Positions 1-12,039 of a stretch of 64,000 nucleotides of DNA are shown here, one piece after another. The stretch covers positions 124,001 to 188,000 of the forward strand of contig JAMXDE010000030.1 in NCBI GenBank assembly GCA_026770025.1, given 5' to 3'. Source of the DNA: Craspedostauros australis. Lineage: Eukaryota > Bacillariophyta > Bacillariophyceae > Mastogloiales > Achnanthaceae. Each line of letters begins with the position of its first letter. Position 1 is the first letter of the stretch. The notes beneath the pieces were generated by a model. It made no database searches. It was not told the DNA's origin and saw only the letters and a program-made list of their open reading frames with translations. The translations under genes were made by a program, and so were the position numbers.

Positions 1-179
1 GCTGTTTGTTGCTGTGGTGTCCTCGGGCTCGCAATGTGTTGTTACGGCGATTCCTGCGTTGCCTTGTCGTTGTGCGGTTGGTCACGTGGAATATCACGCA
101 GCGATGAAGATGATCGCCTCGCGCGACGCAACGTGGGCAAGTCGGCGGCAGCGGCAGAAGCTGAGACTGCTCGGACAGC

Positions 180-902
180 CTAGGCACCGACGGAGAAACG
201 GCGGCCGATGGCGCGCATCCCCCGCTTCAGCCGTCCTCCCTTCTTCCTCCCGTTGGCAGCACCGTGAGCGTCGTCATCGTCGGTCTCTTCGCCGGAGGCG
301 GACGAGGTGGAGGAGAGGGCCCTTGATGATTCCCGCATCTGCTCCGGCTCGTCGGTGTCCTCAAGCTGCTGCTGCAGGATGCGGTCGGCCTCGCTGGTGT
401 AGTGCGCGGAGGATCCCACATCCCCCGGAGGGGCGCCGTCGATGCCCCCGGAGTAGTGCGGGACGTTGCTTCCGGGCACCATGTCCAGGCCCTGGCCGTT
501 GAGGATGCCCTTGCGGAACTGCTCGATGCGCTTCTCGTTGTCGGTGTGCTCCCTGGCGACCGTGGCGGCCTCCTCGTTGGCCACGAGCGAGTACCTGGTG
601 ACGGAGTTGCGCCTGCGCGGGCGGTGAGCGCGGGGCTTGGGCTGTCCGCTGCTGTCCACGCTTCCGTTGCTGCTGGAGGTGCTCATGTTGTCGTCGCTCT
701 CGTTGCCGTCGCGCTTGTATCGCCTCATCTTGCTGTCGCCCTTGGAGTCGTCGTTGTAGCCGGCCTGGTACTCTCCGTCCGGAGCAGCGTCTCCGTACCC
801 GTACTTGTCGGTGTCTGGCTTGGCATCCCCGTATCCGTAGGGGTCCGCGTTCGTCTGGTGCGCCACATCCGGTGTGCCGTCTCCGTATCCGTAGTCCACC
901 AT
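180..902 (-). CDS. YGYGD-repeat low-complexity protein, 240 aa
   Basis: A single open frame from an ATG at 902. The N-terminus carries three copies of the motif YGYGD followed by a PD-containing linker (residues 4-8, 22-26 and 34-38). A Ser/Asn-rich stretch follows, then a basic block RRRNSVTRYS (96-105). The protein ends with a basic tail closing in RRFSVGA. Both RRxS sequences match the consensus of basophilic (PKA-type) kinases. There is no signal peptide or membrane segment, so a soluble, largely disordered protein is expected. From memory, proteins combining YGYGD repeats with an RRR-x-SVTxYSL block recur in diatoms, but I know of no assigned function. The ATG is well placed because the repeat begins at residue 4. 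Function is unknown; the coding call is fairly secure because of the repeats and codon regularity. Confidence 0.75.
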   Translation of the reverse strand: MVDYGYGDGTPDVAHQTNADPYGYGDAKPDTDKYGYGDAAPDGEYQAGYNDDSKGDSKMRRYKRDGNESDDNMSTSSSNGSVDSSGQPKPRAHRPRRRNSVTRYSLVANEEAATVAREHTDNEKRIEQFRKGILNGQGLDMVPGSNVPHYSGGIDGAPPGDVGSSAHYTSEADRILQQQLEDTDEPEQMRESSRALSSTSSASGEETDDDDAHGAANGRKKGGRLKRGMRAIGRRFSVGA

Positions 903-3900
903 CTTGCTCGAGGTTCGTTCTGCTTGGGAAGGGGGCCTTCTGTGCTTGCTGGTGCTTCTTGTCTGTTGGTGGCGTAGATCGTGCTGGTGCGTGTATCTGG
1001 CTCTCTGTGATTATATGAATATGATGTTGTAACAGGAAAGAGGGCGATTGCGATGTGTGGGATGATGCGTTGCACGTGTTGCTTCGATGGATCGATGGAT
1101 CGATGGCTCGTTTGTGTCTTGGTGAGTTGTGTTGCTTCTTGTTCTGTTGTCTTGCTTGGTTTTCGGTCATCGCTTGTCCTGTCACGTCGTGCTTTGCGCT
1201 TTTGCGTCGCATTGTTGGCGTCGTGGAAGCAAGAAGCACGAGTGTTGCAGGACCTACGGCCTACGCATGTCAGTACGGATGCTTACCCACGGAACTGCGC
1301 GCAGGTGACGCACTATCTTGTCGCACCCAATTCCCAAAAGGCGAGCGCCAGGTGGCGCGGAGGGGCGGCCGTGTCTGCTTGTTTGTTTTCGCTTCTTCGT
1401 GCGCTCAGTTGGACCAGGGTGCGCGGCAGACAAGCCAAAAACGCGTGTGGGCCGCTCGATGACCATGACTCTCACGGGTGCCATTCTCCATCCGGGAGCA
1501 TTTGTGCGATGGAGCACTCCACGCGCACTCGTGCCGCAACTTGGCAAACATCCCGTGTGTTCTCCTGTGTGCCTGATTTTCCTGCATCGAGATTCACGTC
1601 ATTCCGGCCAAAGTGCCTCCCGATGACTGGGTTCCACGATGAGGATAACCACAACAAATCAAACATTTGCATTGGATATCATACGAAGCTATCCCCAGCG
1701 TGTTCCTTCTGCTGTGTATTCCACTGTATCCGCCATTGTTCTTCGACACACAACAGAGCTCACCGGCCTCTTCCACTTCTCAGTCATTGCTTCAACCAGC
1801 GGTACGTTCTGTGTGTTCGACATTATCCCTAGATAGTACTGCCCACCAACGAGCTTCGATACATACTGTGCTTGCGTTCTAGCCATATCCAAGATGGGGA
1901 TTATGCCACCCCAACAAACAATCTCGGACGGAGCCGATCAGTCCATCGAGTCAAAAACAAGACAACAGGCCCAAACGCCCGTTTTCGCTCTGTTGTCTGC
2001 CGCCGAGACAGGCAGAAAAGGCGTTCTGCAGTGCACAAACCGACTGCCCACCAAAGCGCTCACCTTTCTTGTCCCAGGTTTCTTGGTTCCTCTCTCTGTC
2101 ATCTCCATCGTGGTCATCGGCGGCCGCACTCGTACCCGCAATGATGGACGCAGCAACGATGAAGATACTTGCGGATTCTCCAGCATCTGGCCAAGTGCGA
2201 GCAGCATCAGCACCTCCCCAAACACTAGCCACCCTGCTTTCCAGATGGAGATCACAAGCAATGCAAACACTCATCGCAGCATGCAAGAGACATCCGAAGC
2301 ATCTTCGACCACTGCAAGTTCCCATCCAACGACTAATCGGACGAGTATTCGCGACGCAATACCCGCGCGGTCCGATGCAACGCAAGGCAACGCAGACAGC
2401 AGATCATGGTACTCGCACGAACATGGCAGTAGCGCAAGTGTCGAGAGTGGAGCGAAGTGCCCCGCCCCGCTCCGCCGTCCCACCAAATACCTTTGCAGTT
2501 GCATCGTTGTGAGCGTCCTTCGTCTCCTCCGTTGATACGAGCGGCTTTCTCCCAAGACAATCGTCAAGCCCTCCGTTCGTGACCTCCACCACGCGCACGC
2601 GATGACACTTTCGTTAGGAGAGACCCGCCCGCAACTTGTCTTCTCCTTCTCTGGATTCCAGCGAAGGTGCGAGCTACTCTGCGCGTACGCGTAGAAGTCA
2701 CGGTCAACTCGACCTTCACTCCCACGCAGATTCGCACGGGTTAGTCGTACCTCGTGGCTAATAGCCAGTATGAATTGATGTGAGCATCTGCACCATACGC
2801 GTACGACCTACGACTGCGCAGCGTAGACGCCGCAAACGCTGCCTTCCCTCTGTGGTGATATTTGTCATGTGCCCGCAGCCCGCTGTCATGTTCCCTTCTC
2901 TCGGAGCGGCGTGATCCACTTGCTCGACATCCAACATGAGTAGTCGTATGCGTACGATCTACTCGCACAGTGAAATCCTGGCCAATGCCCGATCCAGCAC
3001 ACTCTGGTCGCCACACACGCAAATGGAAGTCCTGTGGAGTCATCCTTGCACATCCTTTTGTGGTCATCTCTCATCTTCAACTGCAACGGAAGAATGCAAG
3101 GGCATCGAGGACTGGTCGGATGTATCATACGACTGCACCGCCTGCGACACCAGAACATGGTTACGACCCACTGGTACGACGACGGTCATGAATCTTCTTG
3201 ATGCCCCTGCGGCGAGATGTACCAGACCATGACATGGGCTATGATAGGATCAGATGCCAACTAATAGCAGGCAGCCTTGGATTGGCAGCAGCAAGAGTCA
3301 TTTCATTTCGTTCGCTTATTTCAAAACGCCCTAGTCCATTGCAATCTGCCATCATTCTTTGGGTGCCCAGTCGTCACGTGTGCATGAGTTGATCGTACCC
3401 GTATGGAATAGAGAGCGCTTCCAGACATGAGCACAAACCAACGCCAACACCACCATCTGTCACGTGCCCTACAGAAATTGTTCGATTTGCCTCCTGATCA
3501 GTTCAAATTACACGGCCAAGCACGTTCCACACCACCATGGCAAATATTACATGCTGGAGAATGTTCACGCCAGGCCAAACATGCCGTCATCTGTTGCTCG
3601 TTCCTCGCTTGCTTGGTGGCAGCAGTATTGTGTACAATTTTCATGATTGCCATCCCTCTCGGCTTACCCGTAGAGTATTTGGTTGGTTGGTTGGAGCGCT
3701 CGTGTTATTGTCCTTGGGCAAGCGGTATGCTTTGGAACAACTTTGTGATGTGCTCAATGAACAAGAGGACGCGGAAGTAGCCGATTTGGTGGTGTATGCG
3801 CTGTGTCGAAAGATGCGCTTGGATCCGCGCAATGCACGCGTGTCGACGATCACTCCTCGCCTCAATTTCGTCGAGCTTGCCATCCCCGATGTCGCCAATC

Positions 3901-5745
3901 CTCCATCAATTTCGTCGATGCAAATCGGGCAAAGCCGGCCAAGCAGCTTGCACTCTGTCCATGTTGCTTGAGCCATTTGTATGGCAGTGCATGGTACGGA
4001 TAGAGCGCGTTGAATCGTTGCTTTTGTGCTGGTCTTTGCTTCATTGTCGCATTGACGGTATCGACATCATCGATCATTCTCTGTCCTCGGCCTGTTTCAT
4101 GTTCATTGTGTGCAGTGATCTCACGAGTCCGTGCTCAAGAAAGTGCATGGTGATGGTGTACTCGTACATGACGGCAACAATGCCGCCGCCGCTACTGTTG
4201 CTGTCTATGCGCCTGCTGATCACAATGTTGGCACTGACGATCGTCACATCATCGTCGATGGCGAAACACCATTTTGTATCCTTGCACGGAGCTTTGTTGT
4301 CGTTGTTACGGATGTTCCAGTTTTTGTGACGCGATGTTGTGAGAAATATGGTGAGCAATTTTGTGTGGTCACAGAAGCTCGGCTTGCCGTATTCCTCTCT
4401 CAACGGAAGTCGGGACTTAGCGAGTCACATGTTCATTTGGTCATGTTGTTAGGATGAGTGCCACATGGGACATGACACACTCGCAAGCACATGCGGAACA
4501 CGATGGACAGGCGCGATCTCTCCCTCCAATCAAAAATTGATGTCTAGCCAAATTGTTCGATGTCACGTGTGAAAATGCTCTGTTGTCCGATAGTTTGGGT
4601 GTGCGGACAGCGACATCGGAAGCAAGAATTCGGAAAAGACGGTCAGACACAATCCAACGCTCTGGCGACAGCGCTGAGAAAGCTCACAACGTGCACATCC
4701 CACGAATCTGCTGCTTCCGTGTTTTTGGTGTGTATTGTTGCCACTTTACTGCGCGATCTGTCCCAACAATTTTCGCTCTTTCCCACTTGGACGTGTGTGT
4801 GGAGCGTGTGCGCGCGTGAATTGCGCGAATTGCGCGAATTGTGCAGAGAGAGGTACGGCTGGTTGTTGGAAGCGAATGGTGTGACATGAGCGGAAGAGAC
4901 ACGAGGGCGGTGCGGGTGAAAAGGAATGCAAAAACAAGTGGAGGAAGAAAACTGAGGGGAGACAATGAGCACCACACAGAGTCGTGATACCAAACCACAC
5001 GATCGCTTCGTTGCTCCCAAATTTGGAAGTTGTTCCTTTGCTCTGGTGTTCTTGACCTCTGCCACTGGCATCATCTCAGGAAAGCACCTCCGCTCAATCG
5101 GATCTTCCGTTGAAGAGTCTCAGAAGGCAGAAGAGGCCTGTCCGCACCCGGTCATAGCACTGCAGAGGTCACCATCAGCAGTGACAACATCAGCGACGGC
5201 ATCAGAATCGAGTGGCAGTAGAGCGGTCAAGTACGAACTACTCGTATTCCAGGACTTGCGATCTGCTCCCAACAAAGAGTTCCATCTCCGACAACGCATC
5301 ACATCACATCACAACGCATGACAACACCACAAGCGAGCATCACAACTCAGCAAATCGAAGCACAAGGAAGAAGCGCAAGGCACAGCCCAACACGACCGAA
5401 CACACACTTGAACACGATAGAAGAGAAATCGACAGGAGGCGCGAAGCCAAGAACTCACAAAGCGGGAACACAGATATCAGTTTTGCGTCGGATACTTGAG
5501 GACAAGCATCTGCCGATTCCAAGACCGACAGGCTCGTACACTCCGTATTCGTAATTCTCTCTCCCAAAGGTCACGAATTCACACAATTCGGCTGCGCAAC
5601 AGATCAGAGGACCATACGACCAACCAATACGATACGAGCCACTTCGAGTTGAACAGAGTAGTCACATTAGTGCTACAACTATACTCTGCCAAGGCAACGA
5701 GTACGAGCAGACACAGAAAGTTAGATAGGCAGAACAGGATTGAAG
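903..5745. other. Gene-poor interval, no recognised gene
   Basis: 4.8 kb with many short overlapping frames on both strands and none that I recognise. The most protein-like pieces lie at 3537-3971 and 4131-4457 (plus). The second is open for about 110 codons with an even amino-acid mix. They are in different frames with no convincing splice pair between them, so I do not annotate a gene. Around 4818-4842 the sequence ttgcgcgaa is repeated about three times. The segment next to 902 should contain the promoter of the YGYGD gene, and that before 5746 the promoter of the RING gene. Confidence 0.4.
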
Positions 5746-8191
5746 ATGGAGATCACAACTTCCGAGATCGACGTGATCGACGTGGTGCCTCTTTCATCTG
5801 AAGATGCGAATGGAGATGCAGACGGCCCCTTCTCTCCCAGTATGAGCAACAGCATCAGCAGCTCTGCAGACGAAGGGTTGACAGATGCCACCTTCCCTAC
5901 CTTCCCTCCCACAACGATCTCTTCAGGCCTGACGTCTTTGACAGATCCGCTCGATGCCATCTCCAATTCTACCTCTAATTCCACTTCAGCATCAGACGAT
6001 GGGAACAACGGCGGGCATCACTCCAAAGCCATGACTACAGATGACATCTTCCTCACGGCTTTGGCCGTCGCGCTCATCTTCATCATGCTGGGATGCTCAC
6101 GATCCTCCATCCCTCCACCAGAGCTGCGCAGAGGAGAGCAGATCCGTCAGAGAGCTCAGGAAAACCTCCAGAGGCGCAGGCAGAGGCGGGAGCGACGCCG
6201 CGAGGAACGGGAGGCCAGAGAGAAGATCAAGAAGGACACTCCGGAACAGCGCAAGCTGTGGATGAGAGCCAACATGTACGAAACGGTGAGTCCGATCAGA
6301 AATCGCTGTGGTGGTCAACGTCACAGGCATGGTCACTGTCTATGTCGCTGTCACTTGAAAGCGTCGTCCATGATGTACGCGTATGGTAGAGTACTCAATT
6401 GCATTGCCATCTACCAATACATCCACCTCCTCACCCGTGCCACTGCCATCGCCACTGCCATCGCACCAACACTCCTAATCCTCACTCATCTTTCAACAGA
6501 CCATCCAAAAGCAAGAACCGAACGGTTACTTCTACTGGACAGTGCAGGAGGTGCTGGACTCATTCCACCTTTCCAACACCCTCTCTCGCCCGAGCAGCGC
6601 GGCTTACGAATCCAAAGGCGGTCTTGACATGAATGAAGATGAAGATGCTGATATGGATATTGAGCAGGGTGGGTCGCATTCTCAGACCAGCGCTACCGCC
6701 CGCAACAACAGCAACAGCAACATGGACGGTAGAACTACATCAAAGCTACCACTGCCACCACCAACCTCCAGCCCGTTCTGTGTGCCCATTCTCACCAATG
6801 AAATGCTCAACAGCGATGTGGAAGAGGAATCAACCTGCATCATCTGCATGGAGGACTTCCAAGTGAACGACGTCGTCTCATGGAGCTATCAGAACAACAA
6901 GCCATGCACGAGATCACGATCGAAGTCAAAAGCGACCTCGGTATCGACAGCAAGAGGCGCTGGCTCAGACAATGATGCAAGCGCAAATGCAAATGCAACG
7001 GAAGAGTCTTCACCGTCATGGTGCTGTCGACACGTCTTCCACGTCGACTGCATCCAGCTGTGGCTGTGTGATCAGCGTCAGGATGATTGCCCGGCATGTC
7101 GCACAGAGCTTCTCGTGCGCAACCCGCATGACAGTGGCAAGACTGTGGATGTGCCTCATGCGAAGCAGCTAACGGGATCGATAGATGTGATCCATGAGGT
7201 CGGCACAGCCAACGATGGAACAGCCGATAACAACTCAGGGCAGCCTCGAGCAATGCATGGGCGGGAGACTGCACTCAACACATCGTCGGACACCGCGGAT
7301 ACCATCTTCTCCGACAGCGGCAACGACACTGACAGCGATAATGACAATGATAACGACAACGAGAACGACAATCAAAGCAACAGCAGCACTGGCAGCACCG
7401 ATCACGATTCGGACAGTGATGCTGACAGCGCCAGCAGCAGAAATAGCAGCACGGAGGACGTCTTCTTCATCATGGGAGGTCTGCTTGTGAGAAGATCCTG
7501 CGCCATGCAGTCATCCGCCGCTGCAACCGCATCCATGGCATCTCCCATCCACACCAAGCCCGTGATGACGCGCTCCAGCTTCCTGCAATCCGCTCTCAAC
7601 ATGATGCCCATGTCGCCCATGATACCCTCCATCCCACTCAGACGCACGTTCTCTCAGGGAACACAGCAGCAGCAGCAGCATGGCGGCAGATTCAACAGGC
7701 GCAGCTCCGAGGTGGAATTGCAATCAAGATCATCATCGCTCACGGTGACGCCAGGTGCAGCGCGGTCGGGGATGGCAGCAAGATCAAGGTCCGCTTCGAT
7801 GGAGATGACCAATGATGTCATGTCCGCGATCTCCTTCAACCAAGCAAGTGGACTGCCTCCATTGCCATTCCAGCCGCCGCCCTTCGTTGACAGTGCCGAT
7901 GATGAAGACTACACGCGTCGTCATGAACAGCAAGCACATTCGCAGCAACCGAGGCGACCGTCCATCACGGCATCGTTGATGTCGGTGCTGTCCAGCCCCA
8001 TCTCCATGCGTCGATCTCAGTCGGAGGGCATCCGACGTCAATCCCGGACTGCGCCATCATCCGCCTACCAGCAGGTCCTCCAGGACGGCGAATATGGTGA
8101 AATCAGCGAATACGACGACGAAGAGTCATTGACGATGTTGGTCTCATCCGACGCGGACGTCGAAGGAGGCAGCGCACCGCTGGTTGCATGA
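5746..8191 (+). CDS. Single-pass membrane RING-H2 finger protein (putative E3 ubiquitin ligase), 743 aa, one intron
   Basis: Exons 5746-6285 and 6500-8191; the 214-bp intron begins gtgag and ends ttcaacag. Both exons are phase 0 and join as MYE-T/TIQK. Residues 1-98 are Ser/Thr/Asp-rich, followed by one hydrophobic segment (about 100-118, FLTALAVALIFIML). A strongly basic Arg/Glu helix comes next. The RING-H2 lies at residues 293-380: CIIC, then WCCRHVFHVDC, then CPAC, which is the C3H2C3 order. The gap between the second and third zinc ligands is stretched by a Ser/Ala/Asn-rich insert. The C-terminal half has long Asp/Asn and Gln runs and ends in an acidic tail. The family transfers ubiquitin from E2 enzymes; membrane anchoring suggests substrates at an endomembrane. 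The target is unknown. The ATG at 5746 is the first in frame. Confidence 0.85.
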
Positions 8192-9082
8192 TGATGCGAC
8201 TGCTGTCCATGAACGAACTAAGTGACGGAAAGGATGCACATCACCACCACATTATCAATATGCACAACAATCACACCAACATTCACATCCACAATCGTAA
8301 AGGCACGGTATCACAACGTGCCATGCAACCAAACCCAACCCCATATTAGTACGAATATTCATACTCTACTCACTCTACGAACATACGCAGATGCGCAACA
8401 CAATCGATGGCACAATGAATCAGTGTCCTTTCGGACGAGAATGACGCACAGCACAAGCACGATGTGCCCCACATGGTAACAATAGTACTCTGCTCTACTC
8501 TACAAGTATCCCGTTATGATTCAGAACATTGTAGCAGTGACATCCAACCGACAGCGTCACCACCACAGGCCGAGATGACGGGACGTCGTGATTGCTGTAC
8601 CGCTTCATTCCAACTTTCATTGCAGATGGAAGAACCACACCATCCTGCTCGTACTGGTGCTCGTACTCCAATTGTCACGACAACAGAACCTCCATCGTGA
8701 ACAGCAATCAAAAGACGAGGAATTGCACAGAAAAGGTGAAGCAGGTCTGTGCAACGGTGACCCAACCATGCAATTGCTCATAGCGATACCTGCGACTATG
8801 CGGGGGACCCGCTCCGCAAAGCGCCGCCAATTTCCGCGCCATCATTTACAATAGTATGCACTTCGGAGTGAGCGACATAAAGCAGACTATCCTGTTATGT
8901 GCTACTACTACTAATACTGGTGTGTGCGATTTCATGTATGCCTACCACGGGTGATGGTCGGTAGACTCATGCAACACCACGCCGGATGCCGACAATGAGG
9001 TACACTGTGCGCGCTTGTGCGTGTGGTGGTGCATATGCTTGTGCTCGTCCGTGGCAGACCTGCGGATCTCTCTGCCCACTTC
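8192..9082. other. Intergenic region between convergent genes
   Basis: The RING gene (plus) and SIT (minus) converge here, so this stretch should contain both 3' untranslated regions and their polyadenylation sites. I see no convincing coding frame or RNA gene. Confidence 0.6.
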
Positions 9083-10741
9083 TCACTTCTGCACAGTGAC
9101 ATCTTCGTCGGCGTCGGCCTCGATGTCAGACGACGACGCTTCCTCCTCTTGGTTGAGCACATCCATGGCACGCATCTCCATCTTGAGGCTGGTCTCGAAC
9201 ACCTTGCGCTCGGACTCGGTTTGGGCAGCTTCGGCCTCTGCGCGGATGGTCTTGATGTTGGACAAGATGCGCTCGCGACGGACAGAGTAGGACTCTGGTC
9301 GAGAAGAAAGAGCATTTTGGATCTCAAGGTACTCGCGCGGGATCTTTCTGGCACCGGCTTCGCCGGTGAGGACGTTGGTTCCCAAATGCATATTGCGGTT
9401 GCTCTGGTGGTCTGGCTTCATACCGGCCGCGCGCTCCTCTGGGGTACCGACGTACACCTCATCGAGCTGGAAGCCAGAGATGGCCTTGTGGATGGAGGCA
9501 AGAACCCAGGCTCCGGAGCAGATACCAGTGGCTTCCAAGGCCAGACAAATCCGGAGGAAGATGTACACCAGTGGGTTGGAGAGGAAGGCGATTGGGAAGA
9601 CGGATGCGACGAGCTGCCAGGTGATGGAAGCGACGATGGTGGTGATGAGGGCTCCCAGAAGTCCAGTGTTGAAGAACTCTTGGGCGGTGTCAGAGACATC
9701 GAAGATGTTCTCGCCTTCGCCCACCTCGACATCGAGAGTGGTGACACGGGCGATGATGAAGAAGCACATGGTGACGCAGACTTGGCGGCCGATCATGAAT
9801 CCTGGAAGGTTGCGTCCCTCTCCACGGAAGAGAAGTTCGCAAGTCTTGCGGGCAATTGGGTGGTCTCCACGTTCATTCTTTGGGAGCTTGGCGACCGCGA
9901 AGAAAGCGATCTGCATACCCTCGAGCATACCGACGATGGACATGAAGACGAAGAAGAGGATGACGGCGACTCCGTTTGGAACTCCAGACCACATGGTGGT
10001 CTTTCCATCGAAGAGAGCGGCGAGGGTGACGGCCATGGCGTAGCACAGGATGGCGAGGGAGAGGAGGATGCGGCCCCAGTGGAAGGCATTCTGGGCACCG
10101 TCGCGTGGTGCTTCCTTGGACTCGATTTCCTTGCCGGAGACCCAGACGAAGAACATCTGGACGAGGTAACACGAGTGCAAAAGTCCGGAGAACTCGATGG
10201 CGAGGGCGACGTAGAGGGTGAAGACGGCGAAGTAGTTGTTGATGTAGTCAAGCATGCAGAGGGAGGCATTGACTTGGGAGTTGAGCTGTCCAGCCATGGT
10301 GGTCATGAGGATCATGGCGACTCCGGACTCGAGGAAGATCTTGATCATGATGTCTGGGAATCCGAAGACCTCGGCATCTTCGAGCGGGGCACCGCACTGG
10401 TTGATGGTGAAGACCATGAGGAGGACCATGAACTGACGTCCCATGAGGTATCGGTCGAGGTTGTCACCCCTGTGGGCGAGGGAGGTGCACTTGTGGCTGG
10501 TTGGGTGGGATTCGACGTAGAGGTCGCGGTCGACTGGTGGGAGACCGACGAGGGAACCCTGTCCTCCCTCCACCATGTTGAGCCAGATGAGGGCCGTAAT
10601 CATGACGACCAAGGCGAGGGCTGGGTGGACCTCGGACGAGACCTTGGTCTCCTCGTTGAAGATCAGTCCGCAGACGATGACGAACGAGAAGATGAGGAGT
10701 ATGGTGGAGTACACCGACTTGAAGAGTTGGAGAGGATCCAT
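9083..10741 (-). CDS. SIT: Silicic acid (silicon) transporter, SIT family, 552 aa
   Basis: Diatom SITs import silicic acid, coupled to sodium, across the plasma membrane (and possibly internal membranes) for frustule building. The frame is intronless with about ten hydrophobic segments. The family motifs are all present: EGGQ (58-61) and GRQ (101-103) in the first half, CMLD (162-165), then EGMQ (274-277) and GRQ (318-320) in the second half. This is the paired EGxQ/GxQ arrangement of the internally duplicated fold. The C-terminus (about 470-552) is a charged predicted coiled coil ending in an acidic tail, as in full-length SITs. The start is the ATG at 10741 (MDPLQLFK); the frame stays open upstream to 10918 but that part is Asn/Pro/Thr-rich and looks like 5' leader. 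Length and motifs indicate an intact gene. Confidence 0.96.
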   Translation of the reverse strand: MDPLQLFKSVYSTILLIFSFVIVCGLIFNEETKVSSEVHPALALVVMITALIWLNMVEGGQGSLVGLPPVDRDLYVESHPTSHKCTSLAHRGDNLDRYLMGRQFMVLLMVFTINQCGAPLEDAEVFGFPDIMIKIFLESGVAMILMTTMAGQLNSQVNASLCMLDYINNYFAVFTLYVALAIEFSGLLHSCYLVQMFFVWVSGKEIESKEAPRDGAQNAFHWGRILLSLAILCYAMAVTLAALFDGKTTMWSGVPNGVAVILFFVFMSIVGMLEGMQIAFFAVAKLPKNERGDHPIARKTCELLFRGEGRNLPGFMIGRQVCVTMCFFIIARVTTLDVEVGEGENIFDVSDTAQEFFNTGLLGALITTIVASITWQLVASVFPIAFLSNPLVYIFLRICLALEATGICSGAWVLASIHKAISGFQLDEVYVGTPEERAAGMKPDHQSNRNMHLGTNVLTGEAGARKIPREYLEIQNALSSRPESYSVRRERILSNIKTIRAEAEAAQTESERKVFETSLKMEMRAMDVLNQEEEASSSDIEADADEDVTVQK

Positions 10742-12010
10742 GGTTGCTTGGTTGGGGACGAGTTGGTGATGGTGGTTTGGTTTTGGATTGATTTCCGTTG
10801 TGTTGAGCTGGGCTGAGTTGGCTTGTATTGATCCACAATTCAATTTTATGAGAGGAAAGGAAGAGTTGTTTGATGCGGTCGCAATCACAGCAACAGCAAC
10901 AGCAACAGAAGCAAACACAGTGAAAGCAAGCGCCTATGCGCTAGCAGATGTGGATGTGGGGCGATGATCAACGAGATCGCGAGCTGCGATGTCTTGCGAT
11001 GCTGCAGATGAAACTGCCGGATCGCATGTAGGACTGTGCTTTTCTTTGTCATTTGTTCTCATGCAAGATGCTCAAGATACGTAGGACTTGGTACAACTTG
11101 CATGAGACATCAACGACAAGATCCTCGGCTGCAACGGCCATGGGGCAATACCATCTGCCCATACCAATGATTCGCCAATGATGATCGAATGCAAACTGCG
11201 TGCCGCTGGTTACGACAACACAGCATCCCAAACAGACGGATGCAAACTTGAATGCTGTACGGTCCTGCAGTACCGACACTTCGACCGACGCACGATCGCA
11301 ACGGCAAGCTCAGGCACAAACTCCACGCACAAGCGCAACCTGAGGAAGATGGCGATCAGAAAAAATGACAATGACGGAACCAATTGCCATGCGAAATCAG
11401 CTGGGTTGTTGTCGTTGCATTTCGCCAAGGAGTTGTAGTTTGTGTGAGGAACTTCATCTGTCGTTCTTCGTTGTTGCTTTGCTGCGTGACATGTTCTTTT
11501 CTTCACCCAGACACCAACAAGACAGAAAGCGCCGGGCGAGCGTATCATGACAAAGAAAGCAGGATTCTCCACAACGCCTGTGCATCCGGCCACGACCAGT
11601 CCGGCGTGTTCATCGGATAGAATCAACCATCATTGGGTTCTTTCTCGTTGTTGTGACATGATTGGTGACCTACAGTCAATAATAAATTTAATCAGCGAGA
11701 CTTTTTCGTGGGATTGCTGGCGCGCTCGTTCGCTTGTTCGTGAATGATCGGAAAAGCGGTTATGATCAACACATTTGAAATCATGAATGAAAGCGAACCC
11801 TGATGACTAATCGGACTGTGAGTACAAACACGCAAAATCTGACGAAGTACAGACTTAATATCGAATACGTTGAAATGCTTGGCCGTATTGTCGCAAGCAC
11901 ACAAAGGGACTGACTATCCCAAACTTGCACGGAGAAGATCACATGCAAACACCACACAGGTGTGATGGTCACATCAGCAATTCATCAACGAACTGTTCGA
12001 TCATCTGGCA
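10742..12010. other. SIT upstream region, no gene seen
   Basis: This interval lies upstream of the silicon transporter and should include its promoter. Only short frames on both strands are present and none is recognisable. It ends abruptly at 12011, where an LTR-like terminus begins the mobile-element cluster. Confidence 0.5.
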
Positions 12011-12032
12011 TGTTGGAAATCTGGGGTTATGA
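12011..12032 (-). repeat. Truncated end of the LTR-like repeat family
   Basis: Twenty-two bases starting TGTTGGAAATCTGGGG are the exact reverse complement of the last 22 bases of the LTR-like repeat ending at 29936. The similarity stops at once, and within 8 bp a different 810-bp repeat arm begins (12040). This is a remnant left by deletion or recombination, and it marks the left limit of the mobile-element cluster. Confidence 0.7.
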
Positions 12033-12039
12033 CCCGGTT

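Noticed and set aside
361-1239. 292-codon minus-strand frame overlapping the YGYGD gene
   Set aside because: Arg/Gln-rich alternate-frame translation; the 180-902 frame has the periodic motif and an ATG.
9017-10816. 599-codon plus-strand open frame opposite the silicon transporter
   Set aside because: It is an antisense shadow created by the codon bias of SIT; its product is a Gly/Asp/Glu-rich string with no domain, while the minus strand gives all SIT motifs.
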